Assembly (NCBI GenBank): GCA_019009955.1 | Contig: CM032233.1 | Location: forward strand, 89,160,001-89,224,000 | Source: Riptortus pedestris | Taxonomy: Eukaryota; Arthropoda; Insecta; Hemiptera; Alydidae | Direction of reading: 5' to 3' | DNA: 64,000 nt | The notes under the pieces: model-generated | Told to the model about the DNA's origin: nothing | The model's database searches: none | Seen by the model: the letters and a program-made list of their open reading frames with translations, nothing else | Translations under genes and position numbers: made by a program | Shown here: piece by piece, positions 1 through 12,002 of the stretch | Position numbering within the stretch: the first letter of the stretch is position 1 | Layout: each line of letters starts with the position of its first letter

Positions 1-340
1 TGGAGAATACACTATTAAAAGTCAACAGAGAAACATAAGGCATTTTGTGGGGAAAGTTTATTTTGCTTTACTTTAAATTAAAACTTTGTGATTAATATAA
101 GTCATGGGCCCCACTTAAGGTGTGTAGAAGATGTGAAGATCTTCGTTTGTAGTTTAAGGGTTAGAAAAATGCATTTCAATTTGGAATTACTATGATATGG
201 CATGAGCAGAAAAACTATACTAATACCACTGATTGCTAATTCTGTTCAGTTGACGTAAAGAGATTCAATTAAAAAAAAACAAAAGAAGCATAAGTTATCC
301 TAACCTTGACTCAGCTATACGGCCAGTGGCCCATAGCTTT

Positions 341-1655
341 GAATTACCTATCCCACAGCCAACTTCCAGTTTGAATGAATACCCGAGTGAGTTGGAGGAT
401 GAAGTTACATTACCTCCTTAGGGTGAGTATAGCTCAGAATTTTCTTTAGACAAAGATGAAAGGCCTCAACTATTTTCTCAAAGTGAGCTCAATGATCTAG
501 TAAGAGATTTAGGTCTTTTAAAAGATGCAGGCAAACTGTTAGGCTCCAGATTAAAATATAAAAACCTTTTATCATCTGGCACCTCGTTTTCAAGGTACAG
601 ACACCGAGAAAAAGAATTTACCCAGTTTTTTTTTTCAAAAGAAGGAAATTTAGTTTTTCACAATGATGTGTAAGACCTTATGCATTGCTATGATATACAG
701 TATGACTCATCTGAATGGTACCTATTCACTTATTCATCCAAAACTTGTCTTAAAGTAGTATTATCGCGCAATGGAAATAAATTCCCATCGCTTCCGATGG
801 GGCATTCTGTGCATATGGAAAAAAACTATAACGATTTGGCTATTATCCTGGAAAATAATCAAATATCAGGACCATCAATGGATGGTTTGTGGGGGATTTC
901 AAATTGTTCACGATGCTTTCGGGTCAGCAAGCAGGCTATACTAAATACCCATGCTTCTTGTGCTAGAGGGATAGTAGAGCCAGAGAACAGCAGTGGACTA
1001 AAAGCGATTGGCCACCCCAAGAAGCTTAAAACCTGGAGAGAAAAATGCTATCAATGCTACTTTGGTACCACCAGGAAAGGTTTTGTTGCCCCTCTCCATA
1101 TCAAATTAGGGTTGGTGAAACAGTTTGTAAAATCGCTGCAAAACTGGGGACTGGTTTAATTACCTATGTACAAAATTCCTTAAACTGTCAGAAGCCAAGT
1201 TAACAGAGGGAGTTTTCACTTGCCCCGGCATAAGAAAACTTTTAACTGACATACTTTTTGTGGAAAATATGAATGAGAAGGAAAAAGAAGCTTGGATATC
1301 GTTCAAGGATGTAGTGCGAAAGTTTTTGGGAACTACTAAGGATACTGACTATAAAACCATTGTTCAACGGATGCTAGCAGCATACGAAGCTCAAGGCTGC
1401 AAATCAGCTTGAAGGTCCATATTTTACACTCCCACATGACTATTTTCCTGAAAACCTGGGAGCTTACAATGAAGAACAGGAGGAGCGGTTTCACCAGGAT
1501 GTCTGTGATATCGAGAGACAATACCAAGGAAGATGGGATGTTACTATGCTTGCAGACTACTGCTGGATGCTTAAGCGGGAAACTAATGATGGAAATTGGA
1601 AAAGGAATCTGCGAAATATCAAGGAAAAGAAGAAGGTTTCATAAAAAACATGAAT
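341..1655 (+). pseudogene. degenerate copy of a repeated insect gene family (probably transposon-derived)
   Basis: Decayed coding sequence is readable in successive frames. SQSELNDLVRDLGL and RYRHREKEF lie between about 480 and 620. GNKFPSLPMGHSVH lies in the open stretch 680-1159, and PLHIKLGLVKQFVKSL near 1090-1135. EEQEERFHQD and YQGRWDVTMLADYCWMLKRE lie between about 1465 and 1590. From memory, these motifs in this order mark a high-copy family of uncharacterised proteins in hemipteran genomes; its transposon origin is inference. Stops and frame changes occur near 419, 670, 1160 and 1410, so no full-length product is possible. The middle block is also rearranged compared with the family order I remember. 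Confidence 0.6.
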
Positions 1656-2146
1656 AAGTATAATATTGTTGCTATATGCCTCAAAATAATGTTTCATTGG
1701 CTGTAAAAAAATATTAGGGTTGAAAATCTTTGAATAAACGAGTACTTTTACCAATTTTTTGTGTTTGAATTTGAAAAAAAAAAACCCTTATGTCATAGAA
1801 ACAAATAAGACATCACTTCTGAAATCAATGCATTCTAAAACATCTAATTCAGTAAAAATATAATATAAAGAGTTTAGATTTCACCATTCAGTTAAAAATC
1901 CACCATTTACAGTTGAAACTTATCATGTGTTTTATACCATTGTTATATGTTCATTTCAGGAGACATGTGTGTAAAGAAAGGCTTTGATTAATTTTAATAT
2001 GAGGTATTTCAGAAAATACTTAATAATAATAATAATAATTAAATTTTGATATTTCAGAATATATTGAAATTTAATTATGACAAAATGTTCATTAAAAATA
2101 TGTATTAATATATAATTCCTAAATGTAACAAACCTTATAATTATAG

Positions 2147-2230
2147 GCCCTTGAAGATTTAAGAGTATGCGAAGCATTAAGCAATTATAGATTAGCTATG
2201 AATTTTGGAAGACCACAACCAAGATGTACG
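2147..2230 (+). CDS. candidate coding exon of an unidentified plus-strand gene
   Basis: An AG acceptor at 2145-2146 opens a 28-codon frame of mixed composition, beginning ALEDLRVCEALSNYRL, with a TAG at 2231-2233. A possible donor (GTACGT) lies at 2226, so it could be terminal or internal. The composition looks like protein amid surrounding AT-rich noise. I do not recognise the protein, and I see no neighbouring exon that joins it in phase. It could be chance. Confidence 0.25.
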
Positions 2231-5200
2231 TAGTATATATATCAAGAAAATATTTTTCAATTTATTTAGGGCTTATTTAGAATTTATTCTGTGTTTTAGT
2301 CTCTGTTATACTTACGCATCATTTATTCTTTAATTTGTCAATCTTTCAATCTGATCAAATCACAATATTTATGCCCTTCTTAATTAGTTTTTTCTGATAT
2401 ATTATAACTTACCCATATTTCTTTTTAGAATATCTTTTAGTGTATATCTGTCTCTAACAACCATCTCTAACCAGACTTATCAGTCAGTATTTGTTGTATT
2501 CATATGCATTTCTTCCCTGTATTACTTTTTGCTACCCATTTAGTTCCCAAAAGTCATTTAGAGCTGCTCCATTAATCCCCCCCTTCGTTTTGAATTTACT
2601 TTGTTTTTCTTGTTTCAACATGAAGAGCTCACTCCCTGATTAGACACATTGAGTTGTATTGATTAAATTTTGTCCTTTTACATTGAATTGGTAAACTTAA
2701 TTTTTCTAAAATCATTGGGCGATGAAGGATATTCATTGTTTCTGGTACTTGATTTATAAATGAAGAAACATTCATTACCTGTGGAGATATTTATTCGACT
2801 TTAGGCTTTTAAATGTAAGAATTTATTTTTCAAAACATGCTGTATATATAAATATATATGTACATACATATATACAAAAGAAACAAAACTGACATTCAAT
2901 TAAAGTATTTGGGCTAATGAATAGAATATAGGATCATTTTTAGTAAATTGTAATACCTGAAAACACTTAATTTTTTTTTTTCTTCTATGTAACATATATT
3001 ATGGAATTTCAAACTAAACACTTCTAATTTTTTAAACATTCTTTAACTACACTAAAGGAAATTTACCAATAAAATAAAAGAAAAAGATGAATAAATTACT
3101 ATTTTACAACTATAGTCTAAATAATTTGAAGTCATATTTTTTTTTTTTTTTAATACATCTATCTAAAATAAATAGGTACACCTCTATTTTAAAAATATCA
3201 CAACATCACTACAGATAACTGTTAGCCCATATTTCTCATCAAACCCCTACCCCTAAATCTTTGAGTCAAGCAATTTCAGAATACAATACATTTGTTTGAC
3301 AGTGATACAGCTAACATCCAAAAATGTATTAATATATCTTTTGTTTTTCTGATGTAATGGCTCACTCTTTGGTCAAAAATGGTAATTTAACTAATGGACT
3401 TACTGATTTAACAAAGACTTAAGACTTTTCCCTTATATAATATTTAATTGAATAACTCCAGATGCTATGTAATAAAAGATTAACTAATTTGATGCAATTA
3501 TATAAAATTTGGCTCACATATGCAAAGGCACATACATGTAGTATTCAGTAGGTCCAGGACCCATCTTAGGTACATTAATATTTCTAATAAACATTAATGA
3601 GCTTTATGCTAACTAAATTCTATCAGATTTGCTCCTAATTTATGGATATGACATGAGTTAAGGCGATGAATAACACCTAATCTTAACAATCAGGCTGCCA
3701 GCCAGTTACTTCGAATTCCGGCGTTGTGTGTCACTCATTTTTTTAGTTCTTTTTTCTTATGTGTTTTGGGTTCCAATATATGGGAAACGGTTTTAAAAGA
3801 ATTATACACAAAAATTTAAATTGTATGTTATGGACCCATCATTGGTCATGGTAATCTGTGTTGTATGGGTTAGTATTCATTACCAGAACTATGATGTGCC
3901 TTCATGGACTAAAGAGTATTTATGGATTAGAATAGATAAAATAACACTAAAACAAAATATTATTTTTAATAAATTAATGAATATTTATTTAAAAATATTA
4001 ATAATAACAGAAATAATTTTAAAAAATCATAAAAACAACTATTTATACATTACCTAATAAGTAGCAATTATAATTCTAGTTAAAGAAAACAAAAATGTTT
4101 AAGGGCATTACATGAAAAAAAAAAACAGTCTAGGGGTTTGTGCAGTAATTGAGTTAGAATTAAAACTTGTTGGAACGGACTTGACTGGTATCAACCCTCT
4201 CATGGTCAAGGCAAAGTTCTAACTGTGTGCCTGTAAAAAATAAAGCTTTACCCACAGTGCTGAATGTGAGACTCTATGCTCCATATGTATATTGGAACAA
4301 CGGCATTCAATATTAAGCCCAAATAAAACTTGACACGAGTAAATTATTATAAAGCATATATAATAAAGACTTATCAATAATAAAACATGATGGGAGTGAG
4401 TTAAATTATGAAAGTTTTATACAAACGTAGTCACAAATAAAACAAGCACAATAGAAGTTCATACTTATAGAAAGGAAACACAAGTCCTTCATGTTCTTCA
4501 AAGAATATAAAATGATTCTTTTACCCAGAATATATGTTTACCATAAAATGTGTATCAAGCATTTTTTTGGAGGGGGGGGGTATTGTACTTAAATAATCTC
4601 AATATGGCATAACATTTTTTATTAAAGTTCTTAACTACAAACTAAAATTTTGAGAAATAGACATTTTTTGGAGCTAAATTATCTAACATTGTCCTAGAAA
4701 ATGCTTAAAAATAAAATCTTGAAGCATAAAACCACATGAAAAACCTTAATGTTAGGATGATTTTATAGACATTATCAAAGGTGTGAACATTTGACATTAA
4801 CTTTTAATATAAATAGTACGCGTTGAAAGCATACAAAATAATTCCTGAATAGGTATATTGTCTTTTAAAGATGCGGCCAGCTCCAATCTTTTATAAAGCA
4901 TGCCATAAATAATGCTATATAAGAAGCATGTCAATTAATTAACAATGCATGTTAAATATATCTCAATGTACTGTAATTAACAAAATTAACATGATAATAA
5001 TCAATTAACATATAATAATCAATGTATTTAGTATACTAAGACATTTTATTATTTAGAAATAGCAATTCATTGTTTTTAATTAATTACTTTACTTTACTCA
5101 TTATTGTATAGTGATGTACAATAATTAGTAAATCTATATTAATATGGTTAGTGAAATTTCATCTTATTCTATTTAATATATTTTCTAGGTTTGTTGATGG

Positions 5201-5646
5201 GAACTAATGGCATATTCAATTACTTTTTTAAAGATTTAACAAAAATAAATTCATTTTATTTCATTTAAGCTAAAATCACTGGTATTTTTGGTTAAAGTAC
5301 TAAATAACCCATTCACTGTGGTGAACTCATATGAGTCGAGGGAAGCCAGGCCCAAAGGATGTTGGATGTGTATATTTTATGAGCTTGGGACCTTCTCCCT
5401 CGATGCTTCTTCACTATGGTTGACTCACAGGCTAGTGACCTTATGGCTCATAGCCATATTATGGCCAACTAATAATACATTAACTCCAGTTTAAAGGCTA
5501 TAGATAGATATTCAGTTCATTGGTTTCAAGAAACCTCTTCAATCCCCGCACTTTACTTCTCTATTTGGCCAATCCTGCTTCCCAAGGTCCTATTACTCAG
5601 TTTTATGGCACTCTATTCTTGAAACATATTCTTGCTACTCTTATTC

Positions 5647-5648
<2 letters not shown>

Positions 5649-5683
<35 letters not shown>
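5649..5683. repeat. poly(T) tract of 35 bases
   Basis: Uninterrupted T run. It could be the reverse-strand tail of a retrotransposed sequence or simple slippage; no element body is recognisable next to it. Confidence 0.9.
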
Positions 5684-5686
<3 letters not shown>

Positions 5687-6025
5687 TTTACTAGAATTAG
5701 CAAGTTTAATGATAGAGGAAAGAATACCCAAAATAGAAAATGTTATTACAACGGTCACTAAATAAAAATTAGATAACAAGGTAGAAAAATCATGCCTGAG
5801 TTAGTAAGGGAATAATGAGATAACTCACAATGCAGGAGGAGAGAGGTGTAATAGTATATAATCCTCAAAAAAGGATGAGGGAGCACATCCACCCACTCCT
5901 AAGGGCTCCCCTCCTTCCCTGTAGTCTTAAGTTTTAACTGGTTTTTAAAAATACCAAAGATAAACCTACCAAAAGAAAGTGCAAAACTACATAGGAGAGT
6001 CTGGTGTGGCCAGTGCATGTTTTTA

Positions 6026-6147
6026 GCAGATTTCCCTTAAGGGAAATCAGCTATTGAGGTCATACTTATGACGGAATTTTCGAAATTTTTCTTCAAATGT
6101 CCATCGATCCTACCTAGTAGATGACGAAAATGAGGTCCATTCAAAAC

Positions 6148-6150
<3 letters not shown>
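6026..6150 (+). repeat. dispersed repeat, head segment (copy 1)
   Basis: This matches 27540-27680 and, more weakly, 31505-31620. Shared words include tttccctta..ggaaa, cttcaaatgtccat and gatcctacc..agatg. It runs directly into a (TA)n tract. The matching tail segment resumes at about 8330, beyond the inserted Tigger element, so the element split one repeat copy. Confidence 0.75.

Positions 6151-6205
<55 letters not shown>
6151..6205. repeat. (TA)n microsatellite left of the Tigger insertion
   Basis: About 55 bp of alternating TA directly abuts the 5' end of the Tigger element; it continues at 8277-8321 on the other side. Confidence 0.9.
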
Positions 6206-6208
<3 letters not shown>

Positions 6209-8272
6209 TAGAGCGTCGATAATCCGGACTAATTAATGTCAGACCACATCCGTATTTTCGAAATATCCGGATTTTTGAACATCGATATAAAAACATCGTT
6301 TTAAGAACAATTTCATACTACATATGGTGAAAGGAGCATAAAAATCGTTAAATATATTTATGCATATAGTTTATTAATTAATATGTAACTAAAAATATAC
6401 ATATATGTATATGTATACACAAATAAATAAAAACTCACATGAATGGGTTCCACTAGCTTGAAAAAAAGTCATCTATTTTCTTTTGTGTTAACTGTGAAAG
6501 ACGTTTTTCAGCAGCCATGTCCCTGGTTCTTCTTAACGTCATCAGTTGAGCTGCTGTACACTCCCGCTGATTTTCCAACCACAAGATGGCTGTTTCTAAC
6601 GCTTGATATGCTTCAGCATGTGATGGACCAGGAGTTGTAACATCGTCGTCTGTGTCCTCAATTGAATCCAAAGAGGAATCGCCTGCAGTTATAGCACTCA
6701 CTATCTCCTCGTCGTTTAAAATCTGATACCCTCTGTCATGGCTGTCACTGTTTAGCCAGTCATTAGTATCACTCTTGTCGCACTCTTCACAACCCGGAAT
6801 TAACTTTAACACCACAGTCAAGTTATCCTGTTCTTCACTTTCTTGAATTTCACTCGCTGAATTTAAAGGCCACAATTTGTTCCATGAATTTTGCAGGTTT
6901 TGTGGCGATAGAGTTTTCCACGCATCAGCGAACATAAACGTGCAGTCTTTCAGATCGTGTTTCTTCATGAAAAATACCACACATTCCTCATCCCGTTCGG
7001 CTAAAAGGAGACGTCGTAGTACCATCTTCCTGTAATTTTTTTTAATTTTTGCAATTACACCTTGATCCATCGGTTGTATTATAGCAGTGATGTTTGGAGA
7101 CAGGAACATGACCGAAAAATTTGCATTAATGGAATTTAATTTTTCCACTGAAGGATTGGTCGGTGCATTGTCCAAAAGTAATAAAACCTTGCCCGTCTTC
7201 CCTTCTTTCTTCCTAAACTCCTCCACTTCTGGTATAAAATCGAGTGTGTACCACTCGGTAAATAAATTGGATGTCATCCAAGCACTTCGGTGGGATTTAT
7301 ATTTCACAGGAAGATTCGGAACATTTTTAAAACAGCGAGGTTTCTTGCTTTTACTGATAACTAATAAACTTAAGGGATGTGTACCACTGGCATTACTGCA
7401 AACCATTACTGTGATTCTCTCTTTGCTGACCTTAAATCTCGGAGCTGCCTCTTCCCGTCGTGACGCTAAGGTTTTGCGTGGAAGCGATCTCCAATTCACT
7501 CCCATTTCGTCAGCATTGTATACATCATCTCGAGAATAACTTTCCGCTCCAACAAACACTAGAAACTTCTCCTTAAACTCTTCAGGTGAGCTGACATTTC
7601 CAGAAAGAATTTCCCCTTGAACATCAAGCTCCCGTATCCCATGTCGGTTTTTAAAATTCTTGAGCCATCCGGTGCTGGCTTTGAATTCTGATGGTCCGAC
7701 TAGTTGTTCATTAAATTGGATTGCTTATTCACAGATTAGAGGTCCAGATATAGGTTCCCCTAAACTTCTTCTTTAACTGAACCAAATGAATATTGCTTCT
7801 TCCAACGTTGAATCCTTTGCCGAACGCGTTGTCTTTCTTTTTTTCGACCCATCTTGAGAGTCAATTTTCGATGCGAACGCCAAAATGGTTTCCTTGTTCT
7901 TTTTTATGTCACTAATAGTAGAAGTTCCAACTCTATTATTATTTCAGTGGAAACAGACAGGAAATAACATTATAAGGAAGCAGGCCGGCTTAGCGGTTTT
8001 GGTTTCTCGGAACTGTGTCTAACGAACTTACATACTGAAAAATTTGGTTCTAGGAATTACATGCAGTCTCCTTCCTGATATTTTTCTAGACGATAATTCA
8101 ATTCTTTCCCGGGCTTCAGAAACTTCAGTTTAGCTTGTCTCGTGTGCATTGCGTATCGCTAAAAGACGCAAACCATTTTTTTTTTTTTTTTTTTTTTTTA
8201 TTTATTTAAATCTCTGGAATAAGTCCGGATTTTTGATGTTCCGGATTATTGACATCCGGATTATCGACGCTC

Positions 8273-8276
<4 letters not shown>
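6206..8276 (-). mobile_element. Tigger/pogo-type DNA transposon, about 2.07 kb, both ends present
   Basis: The left end cagtagagcgtcgataatcc is matched by the inverted right end (ggattatcgacgctctact at about 8258-8275), with TA flanks as expected for the TA target duplication of this superfamily. Inverted ccggat motifs recur inside both ends. The interior encodes a pogo-like transposase on the minus strand (6453-7935). The coding region is broken, so this copy is non-autonomous, but the sharp ends suggest fairly recent activity. It sits inside a (TA)n tract. Confidence 0.9.
6453..7935 (-). pseudogene. pogo/Tigger (jerky-like) transposase with two in-frame stops
   Basis: The DDE transposase of the Tigger element would act in the nucleus on the element's own ends. 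The last 368 codons (7559-6453) are open and carry the catalytic blocks YNADEMG, LLLLDNAPTNP and QPMDQGV, the D, D, D of the pogo clade. The upstream part continues in the same frame: GTSTISDIKKNKE resembles the end of a psq-type helix-turn-helix, and TLEEAIFIWF and GWLKNFKNRHGI belong to the CENP-B type DNA-binding domain. Two TAA codons interrupt it, at 7775-7773 and 7727-7725. The start codon region upstream of about 7935 is decayed. The C-terminal tail (QKKIDDFF) resembles a PCNA-binding box, common in pogo transposases. The gene is inactive unless the stops are read through. Confidence 0.88.

Positions 8277-8321
<45 letters not shown>
8277..8321. repeat. (TA)n microsatellite right of the Tigger insertion
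   Basis: Continuation of the TA tract found at 6151-6205; it leads into the tail segment of the dispersed repeat. Confidence 0.9.
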
Positions 8322-8326
<5 letters not shown>

Positions 8327-8329
8327 GTG

Positions 8330-8830
8330 TTACCGCTCTAGCAGTCGCAATTTTTGTTTGATCGTTACCAAACTCGATATTTAGTTGTTTTATGGAAGAA
8401 AGATCAAGTTCGTTAACGGCTGAAATCGGACCAGTGGGACAGGGGGGTTTAGAGGGTAGGATTTTCGACAATTCGAAATATCTCCGTTACTATACATCGG
8501 ATTGAAAAATTGTACAGAATCAATCTTATTGCGAATTAAATTTACTATAAATATTGTTATATATATTTATTCTCTGTCTTGAATATTAACCGAGATATTT
8601 GCATTTTTATTAAATCTGGGCGGCTAACGGACGAGAGTGACTTTCCTGCCAAAAGCTTGTTCGGCCGTTTCCTTAACTATTCGGCTCTTGTGAAATTTCT
8701 CTATTGTAAAACTTCATGTGGGAAATCTGGTTAGTTTACACAGCCCCTGCATGACGGACTTTTTAATGCTAGGGCCACAAAATCTTATCTTGCCAGCTAA
8801 GGGTCCTGAAACTTTTTCTCCACGTGTCTT
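8330..8830 (+). repeat. dispersed repeat, tail segment (copy 1)
   Basis: Similar to 29096-29745 and 59690-60480. Shared features are the order: gcaatttttgtttgatc..accaaactcgatat, then tgaaatcggaccagtg, then acagaatcaatcttat, then gagatatttgcattttt, and at the end catgtgggaaatctg..tagtttac. No coding potential is visible. It is probably a non-autonomous mobile element or its relic. Confidence 0.7.
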
Positions 8831-9289
8831 AGTAATTTTAAGTTTTTCTAGATGTTTCTAAAAGTAACAATAACATCTTGAGCTAATCCACAGGATTTTT
8901 TAATTTTGGCTCATAAATTTCATTGATTAGATTAATTAATATAATGTATCAGAACTAATTATTTTCATTGGCCCAGTTACCCATGGTTTACAAGTTTTTG
9001 ACCAAATACTTTTTTATTCACAAATATATGCATCACATTAATTGTGTCAAAACATCCCAATTAAAGGAATTGACAGTCCCACCCCAAGTAGTCTTTCACA
9101 TCTTTTACACTTAGTACTTATTCATATATAGCCAAACATTCCATTTGTGTATGTGTGTGCATGGGTCACGCAGGTTAGGGAATATTTTATAAAGACAACA
9201 TTACAGCATTTATAATATGTGTAGCATTATAGAGATGTGTTGAGAGCTAGAATTCAAATTTTTAACACTTTTGAGAACGTACCACCCAG

Positions 9290-10245
9290 AGTAGGGAAAT
9301 ATATGAGTAAGACGGTTGTACATCAGATGGGTCTATTTGAAAAGTCGATATTGTTGTCATTTGAAGAAAAGAAGACAAGGGTATAGTTCTTGATCCAACA
9401 GTAAGATTCGAAATAAGTAAAAAACAAGAATTTAGAAATTAAATTTAGAAGAACAAGAAGTAAATTTAGAAAAAATAGGCTACTACACCCGAAGCTGTCC
9501 TTATTTTAAAGAAATATACATTATAGAAAATTGGAAAGTTAAAGGGTTACTGTTTGAATCCAGAGGAGTTATACCCAAGTCAACTGCCCAATACCTTCAT
9601 GATCTTAATACAGGGTGAGGCATAATAACGAGCGATTTTTAAAAGACTGTTAAATAAAAACATTTTGTTACAAAAATATGTTTATATCACAATATTAAAA
9701 TACATGAAAAAGCATTTTCTGCAACAGTAAAATGTCTGTTATTTTTTGAAAATAACTCCAGTAAGATGACGTCCGTTTAGACGCACACATTCCTCGAGCC
9801 GGACCTTGAAGTGACTCATCACATTGCGTAGCATTGCCAGTGGGATATGACCAACTTCCTGCCGGATCCTTCAAAGCTCTCAACCCACTTTTTAATCGCA
9901 CATGCAGACGGCACCGGCAAATTCCGATTAATATTGAAACGTCTGCGGAATGCACGACGTGCTAACTGGTATGAACTACCGTTTTGATAAAATGCTTTGA
10001 CAGCGTACACACGATGCTGTGGGGTCCAGCGCTCCATTGTGATTAAATGCTATTTCGCTCCAAACGTAACTGACGCTATCCCCTCCACCTCCATCCAATG
10101 CAGCTTGGTTCACGCGGTTTTTTAAATCGCTCGTTAATATGCCTCACCCTGTATAAAGACTGAAGAAATAAGAAAAATGTCAACCAATATTCTAAAAGTT
10201 TCCCATAAGAATAGTGCAATTCCTTTAATGTCATAATAAAGTTTG
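9290..10245 (+). pseudogene. non-LTR retrotransposon remnant, C-terminal part, split by a MITE
   Basis: Plus-strand reading gives GIVLDPTVRFEISKKQEF at about 9380-9435 and VKGLLFESRGVIPKSTAQYL at about 9535-9595. It resumes beyond the MITE (about 10155) with TEEIRKMSTNILKVS. These match, from memory, the region after the reverse transcriptase of retroelements common in aphids and other insects (DPTVRFE and GVIPK blocks). Frameshifts and stops separate the pieces. The MITE at 9611-10151 interrupts it exactly at a TA. Confidence 0.55.
9611..10151 (-). mobile_element. deletion-derived Tc1/mariner-like MITE (541 bp)
   Basis: Ends cagggtgaggcataataacg and, inverted, cagggtgaggcatattaacg form inverted repeats of about 33 bp, flanked by TA. 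The minus strand keeps a transposase N-terminus from an ATG at 10037 (MERWTPQHRVYAVKAFYQNG, the DUF4817-type helix-turn-helix seen in insect transposases). It is joined by an internal deletion to a C-terminal scrap ending in GVIFKK in another frame near 9745. The DDE core is missing, so it depends on a full-length relative. It is nested in a non-LTR remnant. Confidence 0.85.
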
Positions 10246-11906
10246 ACTTCTGCTGCTCCCTTAGTAATATCCCAACAAAAAGAATATATATGACTTAAAA
10301 TGGAAATAATTACCTTAAATAAGGCAGATAAGGAGGCTGACTTTGATATGTACCCCCAAAAAAGGGCGCAGATAGATTTGTTGTTTGTTTTTTTTATGGG
10401 CTCTTAAATTTAATCCATCGTTGATTTTATTTTTCTAGTAAAAACTATAATAACTAAAGATGTTGAAGTTAGTTTCACTTTGTTCGCATGAACAACTGCC
10501 CCTCACTCGAGTTTAATCAAAACAGGAGGTGCATAATGACAGTCCTTAATATGAAATCTCAAAATTCTGAGGATAGTCATTTTTGTGATATGAGTACATA
10601 CATATCGATTATGATGCGTGTGTGTGTGCAGACATCACATCAAAACTTTTCATAATGGGTTCAGAAAGGGTCATCAAAAAGGATAATAAAATTGTAAATC
10701 TGAAAATCGAAATTTTTCATTGTTACAATACTTCCTTATTCCATACAAGGAAGTAAAAAAAACAACATTTTATTTGTACAAGGAAGTAAAAAAAATAAAC
10801 TTTAAAAGGCCTTGGCTAAAACCCATTTAATTGCATATTTTTAATTGACACTTTAATTAAAAACTGTGTGTGTGTGGGCGTATATAAATATGCAAGGAAG
10901 GGCTTTGCCAGCGGCAGGTGTGTAAAACTATACTCATTATCCCCTGACTTTCTTTAGATTCCGGTGGGGATAGTAGTTGGTGAATGCCTTTCAAACTTAA
11001 CAGGTAGTTAGTATAAACCCTTTTCATCACTCTTACCAGCTTGGTTCTTGAGAGTGCTCTCTAATTCTAGCAGTGAAATGTAATCTCCACATCTGTCTTT
11101 TATTATAAAAATTAAAAAAAGATAATGTTCCAGTGAGTTTCAAATTGTGGTGATCCCAAGTAAAGTAAAATTTATGACTCATTTAGAAAGGTGAACGGAA
11201 AATATGCAACTGCATAATATAAAAAGACAGGTAATAAAATGAATGGAGGTCAAAGCCAAGTATAAGATAAACATTAGAAAAGTAGGAAGAAAATGCTATT
11301 TTCTGTAAAAAAAAATTGCATTACAAAAGACAGATAGTAAATTAAAAGTGGATGAACATAACTTGGGTAAAACCTTTGACCAATTGACCTTGTTTCTTTT
11401 GAATGAAATGTATTGTACATTTGTATTGAATTTGAATTTTCTTGGCTAAAAATATTGAACATTTTTTAATCAAAATGATTTATTTTAAAATAATAATTGT
11501 AAAACAAAAGTTTTATTGTGGCTTTGTAAATAAATTTGTGTTAGAAAATATGGACAGCAGATTTAAATGTCTTGTGTAAATAGACACTTGCAGTAGTTGG
11601 TACGAAGGATCTTTACCAAAAATGGGTGCGTATATTTACGCAAATGACCCTGAGGACTGAGGAAAGGCCCTTTCAGGAGATTGAACAGCTCCCCTAGCTT
11701 CCGCACACAAAGTGTTTAACAGGTTTAAGAGAAAAGATACATGTTTTTTAATTTTAGGAATAGGTCATTTTTCAATATAGTTAGATTTTAGCAGTGAATG
11801 TAAATGAGGAAAGATAACCATTTTTAATACTTTAATCCAAACAATAAATGTGAATAAATTTATATGTATACATATTCTTACACTTTTATCTTATTTATGT
11901 TTGTAG
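10246..11906. other. AT-rich intergenic sequence without recognisable genes
   Basis: Contains short (TG)n stretches near 10617 and 10867, and a repeated phrase (acaaggaagtaaaaaaaa) near 10745-10795. A less AT-rich patch near 10900-11090 and another near 11580-11720 have no recognisable coding content. Confidence 0.55.
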
Positions 11907-12002
11907 CCTGCTGATAAAAGAAAATTCACATATGGTGGGCTTAACACAGGGCGTCCTGTAACTCCACCCCGGGGCGCTACCAATAAAAACAAGAAGAAGT
12001 AA
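11907..12002 (+). CDS. candidate terminal exon of an unidentified plus-strand gene
   Basis: A good acceptor (pyrimidine-rich tract ending tttgtag at 11906) opens a 31-codon frame with balanced composition: PADKRKFTYGGLNTGRPVTP, then PRGA and a lysine-rich end, closing with TAA at 12000-12002. G+C is much higher than in the surroundings. A basic, proline-containing tail of this kind suits a nuclear or RNA-binding protein, but I cannot name it. No upstream exon in this window joins it convincingly, so the rest would lie in sequence I did not resolve. If real, this gene is convergent with p120-catenin. Confidence 0.35.
   Translation, partial: PADKRKFTYGGLNTGRPVTPPRGATNKNKKK

Larger units (their letters stand above)
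1656..6025. other. AT-rich sequence, no supported gene apart from one candidate exon
   Basis: Composition is strongly A+T, with short homopolymers, a G run near 4572 and many AATAAA-like words. The open frames here are short and of low complexity. The stretch 5290-5500 is more complex and partly self-complementary, but I recognise no family in it. Confidence 0.6.

Noticed and set aside
5288..5494. 68-residue ORF in a more complex patch
   Set aside because: The patch is partly self-complementary and has no recognisable protein motif; probably a decayed repeat.
6443..7539. Plus-strand ORFs of 65 and 150 residues
   Set aside because: Antisense shadows of the Tigger transposase coding region.
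10925..10975. Short plus-strand exon-like stretch between TTTAG and GTAGTT
   Set aside because: Phase is incompatible with the 11907 exon, and it is too short to support alone.
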